In this document: piece by piece, positions 38,410 through 49,057 of the stretch
Layout: every line of letters starts with the position of its first letter
How positions within the stretch are numbered: position 1 is the first letter of the stretch
Assembly (NCBI GenBank): GCA_013400975.1
Contig: WBMZ01005327.1
Coordinates: forward strand, 62,001-126,000
Reading direction: 5' to 3'
DNA: 64,000 nt
Origin: Atrichornis clamosus
Lineage: Eukaryota > Chordata > Aves > Passeriformes > Menuridae
Notes under the pieces: model-generated
The model's input: the letters and a program-made list of their open reading frames with translations, nothing else
What the model was told of the DNA's origin: nothing
Databases searched by the model: none
Translations under genes and position numbers: made by a program

Positions 38410-38516
38410 TCAGGCACAGGGTGGGATTCTTGGGGTGCCCTGTGCAGGACCAGGAGTTGGACTTCAATGATCTTTGTGGGTCCTGTCCAACTCAGGATTA
38501 TTCTGTGATTCTGTGA
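38410..38516 (+). mobile_element. CR1 LINE 3' end, sense orientation
   Basis: Reads GGAGTTGGACTTCAATGATC, GGGTCCTGTCCAACTCAGGA and ends in the direct repeat ATTCTGTGATTCTGTG, the 3' terminus of CR1. It has the same orientation as the gene and begins 16 bp after the 34-bp duplication. Confidence 0.9.
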
Positions 38517-41500
38517 CTTTCTAGCAAATTTTGGTTCTGCCATAACAGGTGCCAGGTGAAAATGCCAAGTGTTCGACGTACCATGTAGCTCTCATGTTTA
38601 GGTCTCATCAGCTGGATACAAAAAATCTGAGTTTTATCTTGTTGGGTTTGGGGTTGGGGTTGTTTTTCACAGTTGACCTAGTCAATATTTGTCTGAAATC
38701 AGAGAAATTTCCTAGTGGAAGGAGCAGAACTTGGACCTTCTTTTTAATGAATGAAATGGGAGTGGTTTGGGGGAGCTTGCCTGGGTTTTTATTGCAGTGT
38801 AAGTTCCCCTGCTATCCTCCACATTCTTGGAATGCTTTATAAAACTTGATATCTACCTGTGGGCAGCTCTTACCAGCACAAATTGTGAGTGACTCTTGGT
38901 GCCAATAAAAGCCTTAAATCTGATTTAAAACCTTCTGCTGGTCTCTCTCTAGAGCAAGTCCTGCCTTAATTTCCACAGCTTGTGTTGTAGTATGTTCCTT
39001 TGTGATCAGATGGCGTTTTAATAAAATACTGCAGTGATACTGATCGGCTTAATTTTGTGTTGTAAAAGGACAAATGTCACTGCTCTGTGAATATGCTGTT
39101 AATGTCAGGAAAGAATGGTCTTCATGTGTCTTTGTAGTAATAAAGCCATGAGTACCATTTATATCTCCTGCTCCAGCAATTCTGCTGTTTCCAGGGCTGA
39201 GCCAGTCCTGTCGTAAAGCCAGGCGGGTCTGACAGCAGCACTTCACTTCTGCCAAAAGCCATGTTTTCCGAGACAGTTTCACATCTTGTCTCATAAAGAA
39301 ACAATAAAAATTATCGAGCAACGCTCTGCAGAAATCTGTGCTCTGAGGAAAGGATTTGATGAGGAGGAAGTCGTGAAATAAGCAGTTAAAGGAGATTAAA
39401 GCCCTGCACTCTGTGGAGCACACAGAATTTAAATGCTGTGTTGTTTGAGTAGCTGGAAAGCCTTGCACGCTCCCTTTGCGTGATGCATCCCAAACCTCAG
39501 CCTCCTATTTACAGTCCAAGTCCTGCAGGGCAGTGGTTTATTTTATTTTGCTTTGTTTTAATGCGTGTTTATACTGCTTTGAACAGGGGCCTCGATGCCG
39601 TTGAGGGCTTTGACGCAGCCTGGAATGAAAACAGTGCATAACTGCAGATGATTTCTTGTTCAGATCCCACTTCTCTTTCGTGCTGACCTCCATTTGTACT
39701 CTGCTGACATCCCGGTGTTTATTGTGATGTATTCCTCTGAAGTGTCTTCCATTCTCCTCTCAGGGTAAAAGGGACAGATTAGGCTAATGCTGGAGGTTTA
39801 TGGCACTCTCTGAGTGCCCTTAACAGGAGTCCCATCAGTGTCAGAAAGTGATGTGTGTGTGAAGTGAGCACCAGCTCTGCTGGCAAATGAAGCCTAATTA
39901 ATGACCCCACAGCCAGGCTGAAACCAAGCCCAACCCAGTGGGGATTAAGGAGAAGAATAAACTGTTCTGAAGTACTGCCATCTTATTAGCATTCATTTAG
40001 CAGAAAAACACGTTAGAATATTATTTTAATTGATGTATCTTAGTGAACTTCCACAGTTCTGAAAGAGAAACTGCGTAGCTGTCATTCCTTTGACAGTCCC
40101 TGGAAGTACATGGTGCCACTTTGGGAAATGTGTCCAATTTCCTTAATCCTCTACACCCATAAATAATAATTCTTGCAGTCTCCGTGCAGACATACAATTT
40201 CTTCTGAAACAAAGGAATTTTTTTTCCACTGTCCTTAATCCATTCACAGCGTCTCACTAAAAATAATAATTGATTGCCTGTATTGCTTTTATGAACAGTG
40301 TTAATGAATGTAGCTGGGCAGAATGGGAGTTATTTTGCAAAACATGTCAGGATTGGAATGAAAAAGATGTGCAGAAATGTCTCTGAAATCACGCAAGGCT
40401 GAGCAAAGCATTCATTTTTGTTTGACTGTTGTTCTTTATAATTGCATAATTAAAAAGAAATGACGAAGTGATGAAGGCTGCGTTGGGAAACACGGGGGCA
40501 TTTTGCTGCTCAGTGAGAGCTCTGAGCAGCTGGTTTAGCCCAGCCTGAACTGGGAGCTGGAGAGAGCTGTCCCAGGTCTCTGGTACCCCACAGGGACACG
40601 CATGGACAGAGGTGACTGTGCTACATTCAGATCAGGGTAGTACAGTCCCAGCAGGAGCAGACCATGTTCAGGGTTTGTAAAACATTTGAATAATCAGCCT
40701 CATGAGCTGGAAGGCAGCAAGGACCATCATCTTCATGCTTTCCTATCTATGTATTTGCTTTTTTTTTGATTTGCACTCTATCTTTTTTGACTTTCTCCAA
40801 TAGCGTTCTTCTAAGTGAAGAGGCTTCCATAAATCATTTTAGGATTCCATTCAATAAGAAAACCTTTAATTGCAATGGAAAGCTGCTTGGATTAACAGTT
40901 TTAGCATATAAATGTCTCTACTAAATTTTCTTTTCATCAACGAGTTAGAACTACCCTTGGAAAAATCTGGTTTAAATAATATGTACGGAGCTTCTAGTGA
41001 TCTTTTTTTTAGGGAGATTTTTCAACTGAAAATATTTGTAGAGTTCTCTGATTGACTATTATTTTTTTTTACCTTTGCCATAATTTATTTCATATTAAGT
41101 TCTCAGTTATTCATCTCTTATTATAACTTGTAATTATGAGGTCAGAGTATAGTAAATTGACTGCTTGGGGCAGATAGAGGAGCAGCGCTGATGGGTTGTG
41201 GAGAGGAAGCCATTTTCCTCCGGGAAAATTGGTAAAAATAGCACATGGGAAACAAAACTTAAGGTCAACATGTAATTACTGAAGCACCAGTCAATTTACA
41301 TGAAATTCACTGCATAAGAGCTCTGACACAATTGTGTGAACTCTTTATAGTAGTAGAAAATGGGTGTAATAAAGTGCTTTATGTGCAGTTTTCTTGTTAT
41401 TTGGAATATTTAGCATATTATGGTAATATTCATTTCTATAAGTGATAGTTTAGAAGAGATACTTTAGAGGCTATTGCAAATACATATTTTGTCATTTCAT

Positions 41501-41731
41501 GATACTTTCCTTGAATCATTTTCTGGGGAGAACATATCTATTTTTTCTCTTAATCTAGTTCAGGTATTGGAAATGTCACGTTGGTTTGTATGTCCTTTAA
41601 TCATTGCTTAGTCAATTTGTATGATTTTAATGCCTTTTACTTGAAGTAATATTAAATTACAATAAAACTTACTAAGCCCCGGTTTCAAAGATGTGCTTAA
41701 AGCTCACTGAGTTTTCTGTTTGTTCCCACAG

Positions 41732-43052
41732 GACTATGTTCAGAAGCTGAACCCGTAACCGATGTGTCACACAGTGAACCAGTTCAAGAAAGCCCTTTCC
41801 GTCCCCCTTCCCATTCTTTTTCCACTGTCTTTGACGAGGACAAGCCCATAGCCAGCAGTGGAACCTACAACTTGGACTTCGATAACATCGAGCTGGTCGA
41901 TTCTCTCCACGCCTTAGGACCGAGCTCTGCAGAGTCGAAGAATCGTGACCCCAAAGCAAATGTCCGAAGGAAATCCACTGACTCAGTCCCAGTTTCCAAA
42001 TCCACGTTGTCTCGGTCCCTCAGCTTGCAGGCCAGTGATTTTGATGGAGCATCTTTCCTTGGCAACAGTGAGACATTAGCACCGTCAGCAGATGCGTACG
42101 GGACTGGTTCGAGCAGCGCTTCCAGTACCCTCAAGAGAACAAAGAAACCCAGACCAGCTTCCTTGAAAAAGAAGCAGTCGGCAAAAAAACCTCTGGACGC
42201 TCCACTGGTGAAGGAAACCCCACAAGAACCGCCTGAGCTTGGCCAAGCAGCTTGTGCCCCAGGTGAGGAGAAGGCAGTGTCTGAGGGGAAGGCTGACTCA
42301 GCAAAGCCCGAATGTACTGAACCTTCCAAAATCTCTGCTGAGAAGGAGGAGGCCCCACCTGTGCCTGAAGGATCCAGCCCTTTGGATCCAGACCGTTTTG
42401 AAGGGATTAGTGCATTTAGTTCTGGAGGCAGCAAAGTGCAGAACTCTCCCCCTGCCAGTAAGAAATCACTACCTCTTACCACAGCCCCCGAGGCCGGGGA
42501 GGTGACTCCGCCGGACACCGGGGGACAGGAGGACCCTCCAGTCAAAGGCGTTGCGGTGAGGCTGGAGTTTGATTATTCTGAGGAGAAAGGGGCGAGCGAA
42601 GACCAGCAGCAGAGCACTCCTCCTCCCAAAAAAGCAGGTAAAAAGCCTGGTGCTAAAATGCCACTACGGAGGCCAAAGACTAAAAAATCGGTGGAGAAGC
42701 TTGACAATGCTCCAACCACACCGACCAAGTCGCCCACTGATCCAAACGAAATCCCCATCACAAAAGGCTCTTACACTTTTGATATCGACAAATGGGATGA
42801 TCCCAATTTTAACCCCTTCTCATCTAGTACAAAAATGCAGGAATCACCCAAACTGCCCCAGCAGACGTACAGCTTTGAGCCAGACATGTGTGAGGACTCC
42901 ATTGACCCTTTCAAGTCTTCTTCTAAGATAGCCAGCTCGCCCTCCAAATCTCCAGCTTCCTTTGAGATCCCAGCCAGTGCCAACGAAACAAACGGAACGG
43001 AAGGAGACAGCCTCAACAAACCTGCCAAAAAGAAGAAGACACCACTAAAAAC
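41732..43052 (+). CDS. TACC2: TACC2 large Ser/Pro-rich exon with SPAZ-type segments and basic clusters
   Basis: Acceptor GTTCCCACAG ends at 41731; donor AAAAC/GTAAGT starts at 43053. Length 1321 nt (439 full codons plus 2 nt at each end). In order: SPFRPPSHSF, SGTYNLDFDNIELVD (about 41860-41901), RRKSTDS (a basophilic kinase type site near 41970), a basic cluster KRTKKPRPASLKKK (about 42133-42175), acidic linkers, RLEFDYSE, a second basic cluster MPLRRPKTKK (42658 on), GSYTFDIDKWDDPNFNPF (from about 42765), PKLPQQTYSFEPD, SPSKSPASFEIPA and a basic end PAKKKKTPLK. The Ser/Pro segments match the SPAZ regions of TACC proteins; the Lys/Arg clusters could be nuclear localisation signals. The ATG at 42658 matches the start of the short human AZU-1 form as I recall it. 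The region from about 42180 to 42400 looks the least conserved. Confidence 0.97.
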
Positions 43053-46000
43053 GTAAGTTAAAGGGCAGAGATGTTTCTAGCATAGAAGCAGCATGTTCCT
43101 ACCCCTTAGCGCAGTTACACGTGGTTTATATTTGAGTGGAGAGAGGAGGGTGCTGTTGGGTGTCAAGTCTTTGGGCTCAGGGTAGTTTTGAACCCAATTA
43201 AACTGAAATTTTATCAGTCTTGTACCAAATTTTCTGTGACCTCATCTTGGGAATTTGATGCTGTTTAAGATGATGGAAGTATTCAGACCGGCAAATTATT
43301 TTGTGAACCGTTGTTTCTGAGTGTGGGATGTGAAATAGCAAGGCAGTGACAAATCTCATGTTGCACACAGCAGGAAGATGGTTTTATCCAGTGACTTACG
43401 GTATTTAAAAGAAAATAACCTGAAACAGAAGAGTGCAGTATTGAAATTTTTTTTTTTTTAAATATAAGACCAAAAAGTGTGGAAAATTTCCTTTTTATGA
43501 AAGAGCTTAAAATTGCGCAGAAAGTTTTAGATCTCCAAAACTGCTACACATTAGGGAAATACCCAGCTTTTAGACAAAGTTAACAAATTCCAGGAGAAAT
43601 TTTCTGTGTTGCTGTGTTTAGATATTTGGTTAGAAAACTCAATGGCTGGTTGCTGATGTACATGTTGCTTTATCTGTTCAGATATGGTTATTTTGAGTTG
43701 GTAACCACTAAGTTTATATCCCATGTATCTTGAAATTGCTTTCCTGTGTGTATCTATAATAAAGTATCTCAGTTCATGTTCCTTTATGGTTTAAATGTTT
43801 CAGCTAGCTAACAAAAATGGGAGTAAAATTTTTAAATGCCTGGCAATTTGAAGATAATATGTTTAGTGTAAAACAGTACGAAAGCTGACCTCCTGTATGG
43901 GGTGAGATGGAGATTATTCAGTTTTTTCTGAACAGCTTCCTGCCCTCTAAGATTCTGATTCACGTCCCTTGTCAGATGTGAGGAAGCTTGTGCCATTATT
44001 TTATTCCTTAGGGGCATTTCTGACTTATGGATAGTTTAGACCATTGTACAGTTGAGTTGTTTTCTTTGAGAGAGGAGCCTGTTTCTTCTGATATTGGTTC
44101 TTTTTGAGGTACACCTGAGATGTAGTGGAAATTAAGATGCACGCTAAGCTGACACATTTTCCAAGCCTGCAGTCCAAACTGGTTTGTTCCAAACCAAGAA
44201 TATTTAAAAGTCTGACAGCAAGAGAGGAACAATTTGAATCCTACTGGGGAAGTGCAGAGGGACAGAGGGGGAATGGGGGGGAATTCTAATATCACCAGAT
44301 CCTTACGTTTGGTATTTGCAGCCAGCCAGAGTCTCGTTGTGTCTTCCAGTAGCTGGAGTTGACAGACCCCCGTTGTGAGCCTCTTGGGTTCTCCCATCTG
44401 CTTTGAATATTGGAATGAATTCCAAAGTTATTAATTTAGGGGCAAAATGAGTTTACAAAGCATTTGCTAAGCCACATTTGTCCTTGGGAAAATCCATTGC
44501 AGGAAAACCTTGTCCTGCTGTTCACTGCTGCTCTTTGTCACTGTGGAGAAGTGAAGCTTCCCCAGCTCAGGGCTCAAAAGTTCTTGGGTCAGGAGGGCTG
44601 CAGGAATTCCCAGCCCTGGCTTGGCAGTGCTTTCACTGTGTTGTGTTACGTTTGCAGCCCCGTAACCTACTTTTGCAAGTGGTTTTTTTTAACAAAGACG
44701 AGACTGCATATTAATAGACAGTGCAGCCTCCAGCCATGGTCCTTTCTAGAAAGAAATTAGCCTAAGGGGAAGCCAGGCAGGCAGTGGCTTATTTGTCTCT
44801 CCCCATCTGGTTCCTCTTCTCCATGAAAAAGACCCTCAGCATGATTCCTCCTTGGGATCCAGTGCAGGAGAAGCCCTGGCTGGGCAGGGAGGTGGGATGT
44901 AGGACCCTCCTTGGCAATTCTCCATGGTGAGACAGGAGACAGTGCAGAATCACCAGGGGGCAGAAAGGAGGGTGTTGGAATTAGGAAATGAACTAGTCGT
45001 ACACCAGGACTTCTAACGCCTAATTAATGGATGCTATTGCAGAGTCGGGGGCTTTTATTAGCACTACTGAGGGGTGCAGAAATTAAACCCTGTGGGCCAG
45101 TTTGAAAATTTGTTCCTTGTGTAGATGCTGTGATTTCTAGGTTGGACCTATGGCAGGTGAAGAGGCCAGGCATGAGTTCAAACCTTTGCTAAGCTTGTAG
45201 TACTTTGAATCTGAGCCATGTGCTCACTCTTACATGTGTTAAGTCAATAAAAAGAATCCATTTTTATTCTTGAATGAAACCTGCAGCAGTCTTAAACATT
45301 GACCTCCCTGTGAAAAGAGGGGGTTTTTAGAAGAGATGTCAGCTCGACACAAATTGCTCTCTGGTCATCTTACCTGAGTGCTGAGCTGCTTTGAGATTAT
45401 CATATTCCTCAGGTGATGCTGAGCACAGAGCAGCCGATGCTTCCCCAGTGCCAGCTTATAGTGAGGAGTAAAAATAGGTGTTTTGTGGAGACACTGCTTG
45501 TGTAGGCATTTCTCTGGAAGCTGTTGGATGGCTGCAGGCTCTTTAGAAATGGAAGGTGCCAGCTGTTCATGAGCATGGCATGTGAGGAGAGACAGGCAGA
45601 AGCTGCCAGGCTTATGAGTCAGTGAAAATTTTCCTTAGCCTAAGCTGTTTGGCAAGGTTTGGTTCTGGTTTGGGGGAAACCAGTTTGCTCTGTCAGAACA
45701 CCAGATTAGGTTTTGGTGAGAACTAAAATAGCTGAGATTAAAGAAATGTCATTTTCTTTCCTAACCTGGGTAAATGATTTTGAAATGGTCAGGTAGCTTT
45801 TTCTGTGCTGTCATAACACATCAGCAAACACGACAAAACCTGGAATAACTACACCCTCTCCTTAAGCTTAGCTGCCATTCAGGAGCAGTTTTGCATCCCA
45901 TCTAATAACAAATACTGTATTTTGGAAAGCAAGCAGGTGGCCTCCATCAGGGAAGGCAAGGGCTCTTAGTGTGTTGAAAGGAACTTAACTTGAAAGTGTC

Positions 46001-46258
46001 AGCTTTAAAAAATGTGTTTTGTAAGATGAAAGCGTGTCAAAAGTGTAACATTGAACTGGAAAGCATTGAAGGACTTGATGAATATTTTTTTTCTCCTCAT
46101 GCATTTCACAATAAAAAGTAGGGGTTAAGATTATACAGGTAGAAAATATGCATGATCAGATTGCCTTAACACATTAACATTAACAGAGTATTTGTAGGTT
46201 AATCTTTTTTGTCAGTTCCTTCTGTCTGTCTCTCTCTTCTTTGTCTTATTTGTCTTAG
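43053..46258 (+). other. TACC2: TACC2 intron before the microexon, 3.2 kb
   Basis: No exon or recognisable repeat. A T-run at about 43446-43460 is the only simple sequence of note. The last 60 bases form a dense pyrimidine tract (TCTGTCTGTCTCTCTCTTCT) ahead of the microexon, a context that often binds PTB-type splicing regulators; that is an inference. Confidence 0.7.
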
Positions 46259-46294
46259 GATGGTAGAAGATGTGATGTCTGTATGTTCTCTGTT
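46259..46294 (+). CDS. TACC2: TACC2 36-nt alternative microexon
   Basis: A long pyrimidine tract ends in TTGTCTTAG (AG 46257-46258) and a strong donor GTAAGT starts at 46295. The 36 nt enter and leave in phase 2: the AC at the end of the previous exon plus G gives Thr, then MVEDVMSVCSL, and TT joins the T at 47757 as Phe. Inclusion gives LKT-MVEDVMSVCSLF-DTFRV; skipping gives LKT-DTFRV. Both forms match mammalian TACC2 isoforms I remember, and the peptide is essentially unchanged from mammals. It is too short to show up as an open frame and was found from its splice sites and phase. Tissue-specific use is likely but cannot be read from sequence. Confidence 0.93.
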
Positions 46295-47756
46295 GTAAGT
46301 AATTCTAAGCTAACAATTTAAATTTCCTGTTTGATTTATGGGCTTTTTAATTTTACTTATCTATTTTGCAGCATGATCAGTTATTATTCAGCATGAAGCT
46401 TTTATGTTAACCATTTCACTTCACTGGCACATATGAAAGCTGTTTTAAGTAAGATGCCTGACTGTGAATGAGTTTGAGGAATCTGTTGCCTCATTATGTG
46501 TTGCCTGCCAAAGAATATCCTCATTTAAAATCTCTGGATCCAAAATCTTTGAGCTAAAATACAAAAGTTCTGTTTCTACCATTGGACAACATTGTGCAAT
46601 CAGTCCTTTGTAAACACTGCATAAAGGGCTTGTCCTTCTTAAAGGAAGAAGTTATCCTAATTAATTCTAGCATCATAACTGGATAATTAGTGGCATTGAG
46701 CACACCAATATTCAGCTGTCCAATTTATTTTCCCCTCTGGATGAGGTATTGATTCACCCTCTACCGATTGAAACCCCACCATTAGAATTTCTAGTGTCAA
46801 CCTTGCTGTCATTGATCAGGGATGGGCTGGTGGGCAGTAATTTTTGCCACTGCATCTCAGTTCAAACATAAAGTCTTTATCAGTGAGTTTGCTGTTTCCC
46901 TCTTCTGGTTTGTAACATAAATGATTTTGAATAACTCTGGCAATGTGCATCAAGAGAACACACAGATAATTGGTTTATTTCTGGTTAGAAAATACTTTCA
47001 GCCAATTGTGAATAAACATAAAGGCAACATTCATTATTATACACCATAATGACATAATGTTCTTCATTCCTTTTGCCTGATTGAAACCTGTGGGATTTTG
47101 AAGGGCTACAGTGTCCGTGCTCCCAGTGTGCACTGTGAGCTGTCAGGGGAACTGGAAGCAGAATTGCCATATTTCTTGCTGTATTTGTTTTAAAAAGGGT
47201 CCGTTGTGCCCATTTGTAATGACACAGCTTTGTTCTGGCACCTGAGAAATAGCATCTGGCTCAGATGGTTTTGTGTAGTTCCTCTAAAGCATATGAGGCT
47301 TTTTCTTAATGTTTTTTGGGGTCATTGGAGCTTACTGCCCAAGTTTATCACAATTCTAATTCTCAGGTGAAGACGTGGATTAGACCTAATTTGCAGATGG
47401 GAAACTGAAGCAGACAGAAGCTAAATCATTTCCACAAGGCCAGGGAGGGTGCCTGTGGTGGAGCAGGATTTGAATTGCAGCCGAGCAGTAACTTCGCTCT
47501 GTAAATGTGTCAGGAGTGAGCACGAAAAATATGGCAATCCTGCTGTTCTCAGCTTTGGGGGAATGGAGGCCTGTTCCAAGTGCATGACAAGAATGTGTAC
47601 CCATGGCATGTTTCTGTGTGGTGCTGCTGCCTAATGGGTGGGATTTTAATGCAGAAGGATTACAGAGGTTGCATTGTCTGTGGCTGTCTCTTGCTAAGTG
47701 TGAAATGACCTGATTCTATGGGATTACCATATTAACAGTTTTAACTTTATTTTCAG
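46295..47756 (+). other. TACC2: TACC2 intron after the microexon, 1.5 kb
   Basis: AT-rich, no exon or repeat recognised. The first 120 bases after the microexon are T-rich with TGTTTGATTT and GCATGATCAG motifs; conserved flanks are typical for regulated microexons, but conservation cannot be judged here. Confidence 0.7.
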
Positions 47757-47817
47757 TGATACATTTAGGGTGAAAAAATCACCAAAAAGATCCCCACTAT
47801 CAGATCCTCCTTCTCAG
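47757..47817 (+). CDS. TACC2: TACC2 exon encoding DTFRVKKSPKRSPLSDPPSQ
   Basis: Acceptor TTTATTTTCAG ends at 47756; donor CAG/GTAAAG begins at 47818. Length 61 nt, phase 2 in and phase 0 out. It encodes a basic Ser/Pro peptide, DTFRVKKSPKRSPLSDPPSQ, identical to mammalian TACC2 as I recall it, with proline-directed Ser sites (KSPKRSP). It follows the basic tail of the large exon and so extends a Lys/Arg-rich patch. The first base completes Thr when the microexon is skipped and Phe when it is included. Confidence 0.96.
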
Positions 47818-48849
47818 GTAAAGTGCTGCCTTATTTTGATGCGTGTAATTTGTGTTCTTGTAGGGGCAGAAAAGGGGAAATTTGGTTTATTTAATTGTGG
47901 AATTGTATGTTTAATCATAGAAGAGATTTTTGTAAAGAATAAATGCCTTTTGGTGTCCAAGTATAGCACAGTGGGCTATAACCATAAGGGCATTAACCTT
48001 TTGTCTTCTAGAAGTGTGTATACAATGTATATTAGAACTGGTATTTTCTCTGGGAATTCCAGTTAGAGTATTAGCAAATGTACTTGAGGAAGCCCTGTGT
48101 TATGATGGAGCAAGGATATGAATAAATATCTTCAGTCAGTTGTCTGGAAAACTAGACATCGCTATCCTCCCTGGAATTTTTAGATTAGAAAGTAAGAAAC
48201 CAAATGCATCAAATTGGTGGGCTGGAAGGGAAATAGAAATAAACCAAGTGGGCTGATCTAGCAGGAACATGTGCTTGGATAGTTTGGTTCTGTGTTGTAA
48301 ACTGCTGGCAGGTGGTTTTCTTGGAAGAGAACTTAACAAAAGCCGTTCTTCTGCAAAGGCCTGACTGCTTTGATGTGGCGCAGCTCCTTCCATGCTGCTG
48401 TTCCTCTTCCTGTTATCCATCCTGCCCTTTTATTTGTGCTGCTTGACAGCGCAGAAGTGAAGAAAGGGGAAAGAGTTCATGACCTCGTGGACCTACGAAG
48501 GATTGCTCCTATGAGGGAGCCTAAAAAGTCAGTTTTGGTAGTCAGGGACTTCAGTGATGGGTGATGTGTGCCACTTGTGTCAAGTGCCTAGCAGATTTGA
48601 ACTGCTGTGGATTTTCTCTGTTCCCTGTTATCAAAGCTGCTTTGCAATGCAAGTGTTTATCATCAAAGAGCTTAGTTACACTGGGAAAACTTGCTGCTAC
48701 TAGAGTTACTATTAAGTATTTTATCCAGAGCTGCGGCAAAGATTACGGAATTAAAAAGATGGCTCTGGCGGTGCAGAGGAATCCAGAGATTGAGCAATTC
48801 AATGTGTTAATGACAGATAATAGAATTAATTGGCGCTTGTTCTCTGCAG
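47818..48849 (+). other. TACC2: TACC2 intron, 1.0 kb
   Basis: No exon or recognised repeat. Reading on from the exon at 47757 stays open to a stop at about 48064, which would add a novel tail if the intron were retained; I regard this as chance. Confidence 0.75.
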
Positions 48850-49057
48850 GATCCTACTCCACTGCCAACTCCGGAAGCGCCTCCCGTCATCTCCGCGGTG
48901 GTTCATGCCACGGATGAGGAGAAGCTGGCGTCCTCCGTCACGGGTCAGAAGTGGACCTGCATGACTGTGGACCTGAACACGGATAAGCAGGATTACCCAC
49001 AGCCCTCTGACCTGTCCACCTTCGTCAACGAGACCAAGTTCAGCTCTCCCACAGAGG
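48850..49057 (+). CDS. TACC2: TACC2 exon encoding the KWTCMTVDL / STFVNETKF segment
   Basis: Acceptor TTCTCTGCAG ends at 48849; donor GAGG/GTAGGC follows 49057. Length 208 nt, phase 0 in and phase 1 out. It encodes DPTPLPTPEAPPVISAVVHA, TDEEKLAS, then KWTCMTVDLNTDKQDYPQPS and DLSTFVNETKFSSPTE. Both of the last segments are strongly conserved in TACC2. Choosing the donor one base after GAG gives a split Glu with the next exon (G+AA), so PTE-ELEYGNSY reads through without a break. No catalytic function is expected; this is a conserved linker ahead of the coiled coil. Confidence 0.96.

Larger units (their letters stand above)
35108..41731 (+). other. TACC2: TACC2 intron, 6.6 kb
   Basis: No exon recognised. 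Holds a small perfect hairpin in a TATG-type microsatellite (35557-35592), a 34-bp perfect tandem duplication (38324-38391) and a plus-strand CR1 tail (38410-38516). The last kilobase (40740-41690) is very AT-rich. Confidence 0.75.

Noticed and set aside
41865..42545. 226-codon minus-strand open frame
   Set aside because: It is the antisense shadow of the large TACC2 exon.
47818..48064. Open read-through after the exon at 47757
   Set aside because: The donor CAG/GTAAAG is good and the next exon continues the protein exactly; the read-through shows no conserved sequence.
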